Shown: positions 1 to 12,156, counted from the first letter of the stretch. The stretch is DNA of 64,000 bases from Siphonodentalium dalli (GCA_032622095.1 CP136062.1:8211710-8275709), one strand, 5' to 3'. Translations and numbers: made by a program. The notes: a model not told the origin generated them from the letters alone.

Positions 1-2052
1 AAACAAACCCCGACACGGTCCGGCTGATTTAATTGGGTTAAACAAACTCCGACACGGTCCGGCTGATTTAAATGGGTTAAACAAACTCCGACACGGTCCG
101 ACTGATATAAAGGGTTAAACAAACCCCGACAAGGTCCGGCTGATTTAAAGGATAAGACAAACTCCCACATATTAAAGGCTTAAACAGACTCCGATGCGGT
201 CCTGACCGATTTAAAGGTTAAGTCGAATCCGACATGGTCCACCTGAAAAACAGGTTTAACCAAACTCGGACACGTTTCATGGGAGTCTGGCTTTTTCACG
301 GGCGCTGTGGCTCTTTAATGGGAGACTGGCTTTTTCACGGGGGCTGTGGCTCTTTCGGTCCGACTGATTTAATGGGTAAAACAAACTCCGACACGGTCCT
401 ACTGATTTAAAGGGTTAAACAAACTCCGACACGGTCCGGCTGATTTTTAAACGGTTAAACAAACTCTAACATGGTCCGGCTGATTTAAAGGGTTAAACAA
501 ACCCCGACACGGTCCGGCTGATTTAAATGGGTTAAACAAAAATCCGACACGGTCCGGTAGATTCAAATGGTTACAGAAACTCCGACACTGTCCTACTGAT
601 TTAAGGGGTTAAACAAACTCCGACACGGTCGGGCTGTTTTAAAGGGTTAAACAAACTCTAAATGGTCCGGCTGATTTAAAGGGTTAAACAAACTCTAACA
701 TGGTCTTACTGATTTAAAGGGTTAAACAAACCCCACTACGGTCCGGCTGATTTAAAGGGTTAAACAAACTCTAACACGGTCCGGCTGTTTTAAAGGGTTA
801 AACAAACTCTAATACGATCCGGCTGATTTAAATGTTTAAACAAACTCCGACATGGTCCGGCTGATTTAAATGGTTAAACAAACTCCGACACGGTCCGGCT
901 GAGTTAAATGGGTTAAACAAACTCCGGTTCGCTCCGGCTGATTTAAAGGGTTAAACAAACTCCGACATGGTCCGGCTGATTTAAAGGGTTAAACAAACTC
1001 CGACATGGTCCGGCTGATTTAAATGGTTAAACAAAATCCGACACGGTCCGGCTGATTTAAATGGGTTAAACAAACTCCGACACGGTCCGGTAGATTCAAA
1101 TGGTTAAACAAACTCCGACACGGTCCGGCTGATTTAAAGGGTTAAACAAACGCCGACAAGGTCCGGCTGATTTAAATGGTTAAACAAACCCCGACACTGT
1201 CCGACTGATTTTAAGGGTTAACCAAACTATAACACGTTCCTACTGATTTAAAGGGCTAAACAAACCCCGACACGGTCCGACTGATTTTAAAGGTTAAACA
1301 AACACTAACACGGTCCTACTGATTTAAAGGGTTAAACAAACTCCGACATGGTCCGCCTGGTATAAATGGTTAAACAAACCCCGACACGGTCCGGCTGATT
1401 TAAACGGATAAACAAACAACGACATGGTCCTACTGATTTTAAGGGTTAAACAAACTCCGACACGGTCCGACAGATTTTAAATGTTAAACAAACACTAACA
1501 CGGTCCTACTGATTTAAAGGGTTAAACAAACTCCGACATGGTCCGCCTGGTATAAATGGTTAAACAAACCCCGACACGGTCCGGCTGATTTAAACGGATA
1601 AACAAACAACGACATGGTCCGGCTGATTTAAATGAGTTAAACAAACTCCGACACGGTCCGGCTGATTTAAATGGGTTAGACAAACCCCGACACGGTCCGG
1701 CTGATTTAAAGGGATAAACAAATCCCGACAAGGTCCGGCTGATTTAAATGGGTTAAACAAACTCCGACACGGTCCGGCTGATTTAAATTTTTAAACAAAC
1801 TCCGGCACGGTCCCGCTGATTTAAATGGGTTAAACAAACTCCGACACGGACCGACTTATTTAAATGGGTTAGACAAACCCCGACACGGTCCGGCTGATTT
1901 AAATAGGTTAAACAAACTCCGACACTGTCCGACTGATTTAAATTTTTAAACAAACACCGACACGGTCCGGTTGATTTAAATGGGTTAAACAAACTCCGAC
2001 ACTGTCCGGCTGATTTAAATTTTTAAACAAACTCCGGCACGGTCCGGCTCAT
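1..2052. repeat. Minisatellite A, ~39-bp units
   Basis: About 50 head-to-tail units of 38-40 bp with the core GGTTAAACAAACTCCGACAC followed by a GGTCCGGCTGATTTAAA-like half. Units differ by scattered substitutions (CTCCGACAC, CCCCGACAC, CTCTAACAC) and by 1-2 bp length changes at the AAAGGG/AAATGGG junction. The array continues past the left edge of the window. It is interrupted at 163-357 by a copy of the array's own right flank. Short open frames with a repeating FKSAGPCR pattern run through it but follow the repeat period only, so I do not call a gene. Confidence 0.93.
163..357 (+). repeat. Internal copy of the minisatellite A/B junction
   Basis: This block closely matches 2049-2252: the same CGGTCCTGACCGATTTAAAG variant, the same CCTGAAAAACAGGTTTAACC segment and the start of the GGGAGTCTGGCTTTTTCACG repeat. 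It then drops back into minisatellite A at CGGTCCGACTGATT. This is a duplicated array edge inserted within the array, as expected from unequal exchange or replication slippage between the two ends. Confidence 0.8.
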
Positions 2053-2160
2053 ATTACAGGCTTAAACAAACTCCGACGCGGTCCTGACCGATTTAAAGGT
2101 TAAGTCGAACTCCGACATGGTCCGCCTGAAAAACAGGTTTAACCAAACTCTGACACGTTT

Positions 2161-2490
2161 CATGGGAGTCTAGCTTTTTCACGGGAGCTGTGGCTCTTTC
2201 ATGGGAGACTGGCTTTTTCACGGGAGCTGTGGCTCTTTCGTGGGAGTCTGGCTCTTTTACGGGAGCTGTGGCTCTTTCACGGGGGTCGTGGCTCTTCCAC
2301 GGGAGCTGTGGCTCTTTCGCGGGAGTCTGTGGCTCTTTCGTGAGAGTCTGTGGATCTTTCACGAGAGTGTGTGGATCTTTCACGAGAGTATGTGGCTCTT
2401 TCACGAGAGTCTGTGGCTCTGTCGCGGGAGTCTGACTCGTTCGAGGGAGTCTGTGGCTCTTTCACTGGAGTCTGGCTCTTCCACGGGTGC
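2161..2490 (+). repeat. Minisatellite B, ~21-24-bp units
   Basis: About 15 tandem units of the form GGGAGTCTGTGGCTCTTTCAC with variants (GGGAGCTGTGGCTCTTTC, GAGAGTCTGTGGATCTTTC). Because 21 is a multiple of three, several frames on both strands stay open through it (GSFTRVC-type and RERAT-type peptides). Those peptides reflect the repeat and are not evidence of a gene. Confidence 0.9.
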
Positions 2491-3283
2491 TCAGCGGAAA
2501 AAAACGGCGAAAATAACCAATTTATTAGAATATTGGGACAAAATAACATCAAACTTCCGTATATCCCACCTGCTGCCACCAATGTAGCGTTCGCCGGCTC
2601 ATATAGGCCCAATTATCTGGAGGGGGTTTGGCCGCGTCTTAAACGGCTACGGAATTGCCTCGAAATAAAGAGAGTTCAACTGGTTCAAATTCAATTTATA
2701 TAAGATCGAAAAGAAAATCACACAATGACACAAACAATATCTACCCACTGCATGCGCCCGTCCTTCCGGCTTTCGACAGGCCTAAAATATGTATCTCAAT
2801 TACAACCAAAACCTCGACTCTCTCTCTACCTGACAATAACACGACCTCTCGCCTCAACGTCAGACGTCAACCGGCCTGCCGGAAGTCGGGCTACGTGCGC
2901 GTGCGGTGGGTTTACAAATATGTAAGTGAGAAACGGACTGTCTTATCTGACGGCTCGCCACAGTAGCAAAGATTAGATTTAGATGCGATTAATAGTAATT
3001 AATGAGCGCCCGCTTGGGCAAGCATTTACAAGTTGCATATGAAATGCCAGCTGATTAATAAAAAGAAATGTTGTAAATTGCGAACAAGCCTAATCTAGCA
3101 AAGAAACGAAATAAACGCGAATAATATAGAAACACAAACCACACAGCTGATACAGTCGAACGAATATAGATAAACTATGAAATTCTAGTCCAAAATTAAT
3201 ACATATATGTAAACTAATTTTGTCCGTAATGTGCCTTATACCATAGTTCCAATTTAGATGTGTCTTTCCACGTTGACACAAGT
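2491..3283. other. Unique AT-rich spacer
   Basis: No repeat and no convincing exon seen. Open frames of 66-117 codons occur but show no recognisable domain, no splice context and no compositional change. Confidence 0.5.
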
Positions 3284-3665
3284 GTTTAACCACCCTTATC
3301 GCACATGTTGATCTCAAGTTCAACCACCCTTATCATCCATGTTTATCTCAAGTGCAACCACCCTTATCATCCATGTTTATGTCAAGTTCAACCGCCCTTA
3401 TAACCCATGTTTATCTCAAGTTCAACAACCCGTATCAACCATGTTTATCTCAAGTTCAACCACCCTTATCACATATGTTTATCTCAAGTTCAACCACCCT
3501 TATCACCCATGTTTATCTCAAGTTCAACCGCCCTTATCACCCATGTTTATCTCAAGTTCAACCACCCTTATCACCCATGTTTATCTCAAATTCAACCACC
3601 CTTATCACACATGTTTATCTCAAGTTCAACCACCCTTATCACACATGTTTATCTCACAGTCAACA
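3284..3665 (+). repeat. Minisatellite C, 33-bp units
   Basis: About 11.5 tandem copies of a 33-bp unit with the core CAACCACCCTTATCACCCAT followed by GTTTATCTCAAGTT. Units vary mainly at the CAC/CAT position before CCATG or ACATG. The period is a multiple of three, so all three plus-strand frames are open (STTLITHVYLKFNHPYHPCLSQVQ-type peptides). The same peptide series in every frame argues for a repeat artefact and not a repeat protein. Confidence 0.93.
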
Positions 3666-3689
3666 CCAAATAACCCAACACAAATTTGT

Positions 3690-3813
3690 GACATAACGCC
3701 CCATTATAATCTCACAACTTGATTCAAACTATACGAATGTCCCAATATATAGAACCCCAAAACACAAATACTCGTGTTCGGTTCTTAACGAAACCTCACA
3801 CGTCTTACTCCCA
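3690..3813 (+). repeat. Dispersed repeat, copy 1 (inverted copy at 35.0-35.2 kb)
   Basis: The reverse complement of this block aligns with 35,040-35,167: GGAGTAAGACGTGTGAGGTT, AACCGAACACG, TTGAATCAAGTT, TATAATGGGGC and GTTATGTCAC occur in the same order and spacing. The two copies lie 31 kb apart in opposite orientation, so this is a dispersed, probably transposon-derived sequence of unknown class. Confidence 0.65.
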
Positions 3814-6800
3814 GCGAAGACATACACACAATGAAGATGGCTCCCAAATATTGTCAATGAAAATGACCATAACGGCGGAACCAATCCCGATGTGTATTGC
3901 CAAACACCTCATCTAATATGCATCCCAAATAGTATATAAGAAACAGCCACATCCCATCACATCATGCTCTCACTAGACTCATCTCATCTCGAGGTTCGTA
4001 TACCTCTCCAGACATCACCCACACCAGGCATCACCCATTCGGGGACCTTAATGTGATAAATGTATTGATGATGGTTGAAGCGTGGCGGACGACCAAGTCA
4101 TGGCAATAGCTTGAACTTGACCCCGATGGTCCACATGAAGTAATGAGAGATGTGGCTTGCCAGATGTGCTAAAGACAATTTAGCGCACGGATGCCAGTAG
4201 TTCAAACCTGACTGACACTTTTGTAAAATTGGGCTAACACTGGAGCCAGGAGCTGTGGGGGTTAGGTGGGACAGTGTACAGTTGTTATTAGTAATATGAT
4301 AATATGCACTGCATATAGAACGACCCCACTATATGAGTAGAAGAATGGACGATAGCGGACTAAATGTTGTTAATGTGGTCATTCTCATGCACTCATCCAA
4401 ATTCAACCAGAACCAAACTATGCTCTTGCAGAAAATTGCACAAGTGTGCAGTACACCGTATAAGAAACAGGTGCACCCACAAAGGTTGCTTTCCACTGAG
4501 GTTTATATATATAAATATATTTCTTTCCTCATTACATAAAGAGTTATGGAAACGAATAAAAGAAACAAAGATAATCACATGAAATAATAATGCAATATAT
4601 GTTAATCAACTAACACAATACAGAGCATTCTATTCAAACTTGACTACATTTTGAAGGAGCGAAACCAAATATTAATTCAATTAAATAAAAATTATTAAAA
4701 GTGTTGCTGTCCAATGGAGTGATTAGGAAAGCGGAAAGTTGAAATGTCCAAGTAATACCAAATTATCAACACGAGGAGATACATGGGCCGGTGCGGGGTA
4801 GGGGGGGGGGTAGTGAACAATACGCTGGAAAGTATGCCGGGGTGGGTTGGTGACCCAAGAGGCAAAAACGCGTTTTTTACACCCTGATGCTATTTTTTTT
4901 ACATGACATTTGTAACAGTTTAAAACATTATAAGAATTTATAACTGCATAAACACTATATTTATATTACTGGGACCTCATATGGGCCTTAGTAGAGATGA
5001 CATTAAGCTATATGTCTTGTTGCATATGGGGCGGTTGATGTGAAAACAATCCTTCACGAAACCCTTCAGAAAGGAGCCTCAAGAAATGTATAACTGAAAT
5101 AAATTAACTTGTCTTGGTGTGACTAAAGTCAAGAACATTGTGTGCACGGAAAAAGAGCAAGCAACTGTCTCAAACAGTAATGTGACTATCAATGGGGAGA
5201 AAATATCTGTCATCACGCTGTCCATCAGTGCATCAAGCCAATCAGTGACATATTTGCATTCTATCAACTAATAATCTGTTTCTCTCACAACACCTAACAA
5301 TAAATATCCAAGTCTGGCATAGTGACTGTTTGTCATTTATTAATATGATAATAATGTACTACGTTATTCGAAAACTTACTCCTTCCAAGACCTTGACATG
5401 TAGATATACAATTAGAATATACAATTAGATGATAGGCCTTGGTGAATAATAATTGTACCCCACACAGGTTGATGCTTTTAAGTATATATATTCTCATGTT
5501 GCATTAACTAATGTGCCGGTTTAAATCTGGTATCAATGGTACTGTATATATGTTTATAGTTCATGGACATATACCGGTATATAACAATTTATAAGTCTGC
5601 GATACCTTGTAACTGAAACCATGTCATTTGGACCTTGCTGGTTAAAGCCGTGGTTGGCCTTCGTTATAGGTTATAATTTAGGAATAATTAAATTAAATTA
5701 AATAATAACATGTTGTAAAGAATATAGTAATGGTATACTATGATACTATGAATGCCATATTATCCTCGAAACGCACATTGTGCCAGTCGAAGATTTGTTT
5801 ATATACATTATACAGCATGTACAGAATGAGCAATAAGCACAACACTCAACACCGTGGAAATGTTTCAGGGGAGTGAGTCACAGTGACCCATTCAACACCG
5901 ATATATTAAAAGGTGAGGGTTAAAATTAGTTAGCGCTACACTGTTATGTTATAACATTTGGTGGAATTTCTAACCAAAGTTCACTTAATGCAAAGGGTAT
6001 CCGCGGTGATGAGTGTTTTGCTTACCGCATACTCTTCATATAATGTTTGTCTACATATCATGGGGTTTATTCACATGACTTAGAAATATCATTTAATACA
6101 ATTATTAGTTATTTAAGTCCAGTGTGGACTAAGTCCTCATTTTGGAAGATTCATCAGAATAACAATATGAGTCAGGACCCTATATATATCAGCCATTTAT
6201 CAACTCTGAAATGTGTGTAAAAGTAAAACATAAATGATCCAGAGAGACTGATGGACAAAACAAGAGCACTGCCACTGATGGTTATTTAAACCAAATTACC
6301 TGCTACCACCTTTGACCAAAAAACCTTAACCAAATATGTGCCATGCAAATTTCCATTGCGAGCTATTTCTGAAAACTGAATAGAACCTGGTATAAAATTG
6401 TCTACTATGAGGGTTTACGAGCAGACAATTTTACCCATTCACAATACAAACCGGTCATAGCACCATGCATACATGTATATGGCCTCAATAGCTCGAAGAC
6501 GAGTGTGACTCGCCACACAGTAGTATTTCAACCAGGTTCTACTCATGATTCATTCCATGAACTGAACATTACATGCACACGTCGGCAACGACATGCTAGG
6601 TGACGCTATTTTGCTGAAGATAGGATATAATATACATAACGCGAATTAATGTAGACTTTGAAAAATTATTGAAATTTCAACACGCAGTGACGAATGGTGG
6701 CCTGGTATAAGATAATATAATAGCAAGCTATTCCATGCATGAGATTAAATAGCCACCCTGTAACAAATAAATTTGGTAACCGAAGAAGTTGGGCATATTA

Positions 6801-7470
6801 TTATTATTGAATATAATATCTCACGTAACTTTCTCGCGTTCTGATTGGCTGCCTACTGCCATACTATTTTACGATAGTACCCATGTAGCCCACCTACTCA
6901 CCTACTATTCTTTTTCTGTTTATAGTAACATAATTTGTGTTTGCACCATCGTATTGCCACCTGAACACACGGTCAATCTGAAACTGTCATGTGCGTTTCC
7001 TGCGTTACATGTAGTTGTTGCTGTGTCTGTATAGCATCAGACTCGGAGAACGACCGATTTCCCGGTAGATAATCACATTCGTTCCGGTTCAATTTGACGA
7101 AGGGCGATCCTCGATTTCAAATACGATTGATAATTGTAGACACTTCCGTGTTGAATTCGGAAAACACGCTTCGATGCAAGATCAAATTTCTCGATTATAT
7201 ATACTCTAAATTCGTTATGGTGAGTTAATAAACGTATATATATGTGTAATATAATCGTCACTTTATTTATCTCTGGCTTAATTGGGTGTTATCGGAAGAT
7301 TTTGTTCATGTCTCCTCGAATTTAGTTTGTTTTCTCCAATGATATTTTCGTAACTCAATTCTTTCGAGACCGATTTCGTACCCGGAATTAACTATGTGCA
7401 TGATGAGACACTGTTTACTGTTCTCACCGTCTGCTATTAGCGACTTCAATTATTGAGTTTGTCTGTCAAA
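3814..7470. other. AT-rich intergenic DNA, no gene seen
   Basis: No exon I can support. Position 4088-4120 (GACGACCAAGTCATGGCAAT and following bases) is matched in inverted orientation at about 14,712-14,745, so it is a dispersed-repeat fragment. A G-run sits at 4801-4810. The ~400 bp before 7471 could hold the promoter or 5' region of the recombinase-like relic, but I see no TATA box or initiator that fixes it. Confidence 0.45.
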
Positions 7471-8693
7471 ATGAGTGAACATAGATTTGCAGAAGATAAT
7501 CCAAATGACTTTTTAGATGAAAATCTTACATCTAAAAAAAACAAAGACACCACAAAATGTACTGTGAACATCTTGGAAACATTTTGCCGTGAAAAGCGAT
7601 TTGATTTAAACATGATGTCCATGTCTGCTAGTGAGTTGGATGGAATTTTAACAAACTTCTTTGTTAATGTCCGTATGCAGAGTGGATATTTTTATTCAAG
7701 ATCGAGTCTCCTCGTCATCAGACAAGGTATCAACCGATTCTTGAAAAATGCCGGTCAGAAGGAAAGGGACAGATTGTACATAAATCGCCCATTTCAGTCG
7801 CAGATTTGGATCTGATGTACAATAATGCCACATTTGACACATCTACACCCACAGGACTTGTGTCCAAAACATTCTTTGAAATCGTCTTATTCTTCTGTAG
7901 GCGAGGAAGAGAAAATCTTCGTGATTTACGACCAGATCACTTTGAAATCCGATGTGACGATGAAAATAAAATGTATTTGGTCAAAACAAAATCCGAGCAA
8001 ACAAAGAACTATTAAGGAGACATGAACATATCTGACGAGGGTTCAGAGGGTCGCATGTGTGAAACAGGAGGCCCTGTCTGTCCTGTCATGACCTTCCAAA
8101 AGTATCTGAGTAAGAGAAATCCCAAGTGCGAGGCATTATTTCAACATCCCAGGGATAGCTTCTTTGATGACGATGACGTGTGGTTCAAAAATTCACCCAT
8201 GGGTGAAAAAAATTTGGGAGATATGATGCCGAGAATTTCCAAACAGGCTGGACTTTCTAAAAGATATACAAATCACTGTATACGAACAACAGCTATTACT
8301 ATTCTGAGTAATGCTGGCTTTGAATCAAGGCACATTGCTTCCATTTCGAAGCATAGGTCAATCCAGTCAATAGCGAGATACTGCACTGATTCCTCGGATA
8401 CGCAGAAAAAGCAAATGTCGAACACTCTGGCCACCCATGTATCTGCTAGCAATAACTCTCTGCCATCACAAAACATTGATGTAGAATCTGCTAATACATA
8501 TGATTCTGGTGAGAAAGATGTACAGGTTGCTGGAAATGTACTTTTCCAAACTATTGACAATAACACTAATAACAGTACCAATGAGCTAAATTTCAGAGCA
8601 ATTGGTCCGAACCCAACGTTCAATTTCAATGGAGAAAATTGTATCTTCCACGTCTACAATTGTGCAACTCCTGCTAAAACCCCAGAACAGTGA
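7471..8693 (+). pseudogene. Crypton-type tyrosine recombinase-like gene (ZMYM/QRICH1/KIAA1958 C-terminal family), broken
   Basis: Three reading-frame pieces make one family-like protein. The first (ATG at 7471 in AAAATGAGT context, to 7813) carries the N-terminal helical domain with RSSLLVIRQGINRFL. The second carries HKSPISVADL then FFCRRGRENLRDL, with the first catalytic-type Arg and the TKSEQTKN lysine region. The third (to 8693) carries TGGPVCPVMTFQKYLSKRNP, the HxxR box NHCIRTTAI, then SKHRSIQSIARY with the late His and candidate nucleophile Tyr. It ends in a Ser/Asn-rich tail with GPNPTFNF. This is the DUF3504 recombinase fold that animals domesticated from Crypton transposons. It is broken near 7750 by a frame change, where about 20-25 family residues also seem missing, and by an in-frame TAA at 8013. 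No zinc finger or BTB partner domain is seen. It is probably a decayed copy; a sequencing error could explain one lesion but hardly both. Confidence 0.85.
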
Positions 8694-8897
8694 ACTTTAA
8701 ATTCTGATTTGTGTTGTGTTGTTCACTTTAAACTTCTGTGAAAGAAATAGTTTCCTCAATCTTATGGAGGTTGTGCTTAAACGAGTTTCTCTTTGAAATT
8801 TTGAGTTGCATTAAATTGAAGTATTATGAATCTTGTATAAATTGTCTTGAATTAGAATAGTCTTCCATTTCCCAGGTATAATCTTTAATTGATAAAG
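8694..8897. other. 3' flank of the recombinase relic
   Basis: AT-rich non-coding sequence after the stop codon, with no AATAAA. The first AATAAA on this strand lies much further on (9347-9352), beyond the A/C-rich block, and may be fortuitous. Confidence 0.4.
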
Positions 8898-9272
8898 AAT
8901 GTTCGATATAATATGATAAATAATGCATGACACCACCAAAAACATTTTTTTTTAAAACCCCAAAAAAACCCCAAAAAACCCAACAACAATACCACCACCA
9001 AAAACACAATAACAAACACAACAAAAAACACAACAGCACCACAACAAACGACAAAAAACAAAACACAACAAAAAACAACAACGCAACCACAAAAAAATAC
9101 AACAAAAAACACAATGCCACCACAAAAAAAAAAACAAAAAAAACACAATAACAAACACAACAACACCAAAAACACAACACAATAACAAACACAACAACAC
9201 CAACACCAAAAACACAACAAAACAAAAAAACAAAAACAAATGTTCGATATAATATAATAAATAATGCATGAC
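8898..9272 (+). repeat. A/C-only low-complexity block between 34-bp direct repeats
   Basis: Positions 8932-9238 are almost free of G and T on the plus strand: AACAAAAAACACAACA-type words for about 300 bp after an early T-run at 8946-8953. The block lies between two 34-bp copies of AATGTTCGATATAATATGAT plus AAATAATGCATGAC at 8898-8931 and 9239-9272, which differ at one base. The minus strand gives long open frames of Val/Phe/Cys/Leu caused by the base composition, so I do not call a gene. Confidence 0.85.
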
Positions 9273-11225
9273 TTGTCGTTGACTATGCCAAAATAGTGGT
9301 CCTCGAGGAGGGAGAAATGCCGTGGCTTATGAACCAATCGCTCTATAATAAAGAGCGTTTTTGTGGCGGGTTTTTAAGGGTCTTTTTTGTTTTGTTATAT
9401 TAAAGTTGTGTCTTATTATTGGTGATAGAGATGATATATGCATATGATGCACTTCGCGTATAATTGTGTTTAATATATTAAGCATATGATTGCGCTTAAT
9501 ATATAAACAGCGCTATTGTAGCAGTAGGTTCGTGGGATATTTGACATGTTTGCATAGGGGGAGCTGCGCGTTATGAGATATGTGACTAATGATTATGTTG
9601 TGGCAATAATAGGGTGAGTATGTGATTATTAGCACGTTAGGTGCATAGAAAGTGTTTTCATGGGTGGTTGAGAGTGTTCAATGTATGTAGTTGACTGGTG
9701 CGCATCGTATGATTGTGTACTTATGTCTGATATTTTTGCAGTCTCGTTTTGGGCATAATTCGTCGCTTATGAATTGATTTCTAAGGAAATCATAATTTCG
9801 CGATTATCGGCGTAAGGGAGGGGTGCGGTAATGCTTTAGCGAATGGTTGGTGAGATGCAGTGATTTGAGGCAGGTGTATAATCCTACCGTTATTGTTATG
9901 TTATTATTCGAACATTGCGAGTAAAGGTATCGTGTGTCGTGCCTTAGCATAATCAGTATATATATATATTTAAACGAGCAATTTGTCAGACATCTGACTG
10001 GCTTAAAGTATATGCGCTCGTATTGCATTGACCTAATAATCATGGGAACGAGTTTTGTTATCATGAAGATGAGTACTCTATAATCTACAATTATTAAATA
10101 TGTCAATGTGATATGTGAGTAGACACTATGACTTAGTGTATACATATACATGTATTATAGCGCCCGCTCTCCCGTGGCGAAGCCGCGGAAGCGAAGCGAC
10201 CAGGGTATACGTATGTGAATATCGGATATACTAATCAACTTTTTCGGCCCAATCTAAAAATAATTTGAAATTACCTAAAATAGGATAATTTATTCATAAC
10301 TCAAGGGTCAGCGGGGTTCACAAAATTACTTTTGGCGACGGCCGCCATTTTGTATCGATTAGTTCCACCTCGATCGGCAGCGAAGTTAGTGTAATTTATC
10401 AAAATGACCAAGAGCAAAAACTTTGATAAATAATTATTGTCGGCACATGTTAGTTATACATGTACTTCATTATATATGGGCAAATAATGTCTTTAATACA
10501 AGCCAAAGATATTAAAAATTGAGAATCTGAGCACTGAAGTTTAACAAAAAGTGAAATAATCAAATTGCATGAACAAATTTTGTTTACATATTTTATAAAA
10601 ATATTAAAAATATTTGCACCGAAAGAGGATTTTAGAGGCCCCACTGGGTGTTTAGATATTTTCTATCGGTGTTTCCGCCTAAAAGTTGGATGGAATATTC
10701 TCAAAGTGTAAAGCCGACAAACGAAAACTATAAGTTCCGATAGATTGATAGATCGCAGAGTCCTTTTAAATAAATCGAATTCATCATAGATTCATACAAC
10801 TTTAGTGTGTCCCAAATCAATATTGGGTGATGAGGCATGGGTCGAGACATAATATAGTTCCAAATATATTAACTATTTTAAGCCATTTGATTCATTGATG
10901 GTGTGAACCAATCCAATCATGTTATTGATAATGGCTTGTATATCATGTATTTCTATTCACAACGAGCGAAAGAAATATGAGTTTGTTGCTTGATAAGTTT
11001 GTATCAGTACGCACACATAAAAAAAACATGTCTGCGTGCACGGTGCAGACATGTTTCGCCGCTCAACATTCACACTGAAAACATGTTAAATAACTCAACA
11101 CCTACGATTATGAACACAACTAAGGTAAGCAATAGATTTGTTAAAGCCAAAGTCGACACTGACTGGCGAAATATTGCAGACAAAACCAAATAAAAACAAA
11201 ACGCACACTGACAGTGACACCAACA
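9273..11225. other. AT-rich spacer with small palindrome
   Basis: No gene seen. It contains AATAAA at 9347-9352, AT-rich words repeated loosely (CATATGAT, TTAATATAT), and a GC-rich patch at 10,160-10,200. The AGTATACACT/GTGTATACATGTA-type stretch at 10,110-10,155 has a loose match at 34,335-34,370, which hints at a further dispersed repeat. Confidence 0.4.
11024..11056. repeat. Short perfect hairpin
   Basis: The 12-bp arms AAACATGTCTGC and GCAGACATGTTT flank a 9-nt GC-rich loop. No element boundary could be set. Confidence 0.7.
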
Positions 11226-11619
11226 GGTCAGGGAGAACCCAAAACCGATGTACTAAACCTCGATTTGTGAAAAAAACATCGATCGAGGTTCTTCGAGTAT
11301 TTCATCTTATACCTATGGGAGGCCAAATTCACATTTAATAATTAATTGTGCTTGATTGCGCTTAAGCACAATTAATTATTAAATGTGAATTTGGCCTCCC
11401 ATAGGTGTACTGTAACTTAGTGTAAGATGAAATACTCCACACTATATCACTTACTGTTACACTATATTACTTCCATTAGTATCATATTTGGTTTAGAGTG
11501 TTTCCCCTTATATCATGGGTGTATGTTTTGACCAGTGATCACATGGTCTCGAAGAACCTCGATCGAGGTTTTTCACACAAATCGAGATTTAGTACATCTA
11601 TTTTGGGTTCTCCCTGACC
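11226..11619. mobile_element. Nested foldback (MITE-like) element
   Basis: The left arm from GGTCAGGGAGAACCC (11,226) pairs with GGGTTCTCCCTGACC (ending 11,619), then CCTCGATCGAGG-rich segments pair, then an inner near-perfect hairpin spans 11,301-11,406 (CCTATGGGAGGCCAAATTCA on one side). The right arm carries two segments absent from the left: about 15 bp after 11,405 and about 113 bp at 11,437-11,549. So a once symmetrical foldback has gained unpaired DNA on one side. It has no coding capacity. Confidence 0.75.
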
Positions 11620-11883
11620 CTGATCTGACCAATCTTCGAGCTTGAATTGAAATTAAAAAAAATGAATTTACCACAAGTTGTGCCATGGTTATTTCACAAA
11701 TGACTGCAACAAATTGCTATTTCAAATATAATTTAATGTTTCGCTTGCTGAATTACATGACAGATACATGTATGAATCAAGTATTATTTAAAAATATGCA
11801 AAATAGCATGACGATTGTACAGTATAACACTACCATAACAGAATGAGAATGAGAGCAAGAATTGATGGAGTCGCACCGAAATG

Positions 11884-11962
11884 TAGCAGCACCATAATTC
11901 CAAGCCGGTCACCCATCCAAGGACTAACCGAGCTTGACGTTACTTAACCTCGGTGATCAGAC
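11884..11962 (-). pseudogene. 5S rRNA-like relic, copy 1
   Basis: On the minus strand the sequence contains GGTTAAGTAACGTC, GGTTAGTCCTTGGATGGGTG and ACCGGCTTGGAAT, then a GGTGCTGCTA end. This follows the internal control region and 3' half of animal 5S rRNA (box A, intermediate element, box C and the 3' stem). The first ~40 nt of a 5S gene are not recognisable and several pairing positions have changed. It is either a 5S pseudogene or the 5S-derived head of a SINE. The comparison rests on recalled 5S consensus and not on a search. Confidence 0.7.
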
Positions 11963-12080
11963 AAAGCATCTAATGGCTGAGACCTGGAGGTTGTATCATG
12001 ACAGTCCTCTAATGGCCAGACGAGCCCCCAGTGTAACAGGATGAGAGAGTGAGAAGTGCGTAAGTTGCACCGAACATTGG

Positions 12081-12156
12081 CATCACCCGGAAACCCAACC
12101 CAGTCAACCATCCAAAGACTAACCGAGCTTGACGTTGCGTCTAACGACCGTGTCCA
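12081..12156 (-). pseudogene. 5S rRNA-like relic, copy 2
   Basis: A second and more diverged copy in the same orientation. On the minus strand it reads AACGTCAAGCTCGGTTAGTC then TTTGGATGGTTGACTGGGTT. Both copies are followed on the plus-strand left side by matching flanks (GCACCGAA, GAGTGAGAA-like words), so a unit of about 195 bp that includes non-5S sequence was duplicated in tandem. Confidence 0.6.

Noticed and set aside
1522..2612. Open frames across minisatellites A and B on both strands
   Set aside because: They repeat with the DNA period, occur in several frames at once and lack any non-repeat domain.
3339..3722. A repeat protein with STTLITHVYLKFNHP-type units
   Set aside because: The 33-bp period leaves all three frames open with the same peptides, which is a property of the repeat.
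8824..9337. Minus-strand frames rich in Val, Phe, Cys and Leu, resembling membrane proteins
   Set aside because: They are translations of an A/C-only tract.
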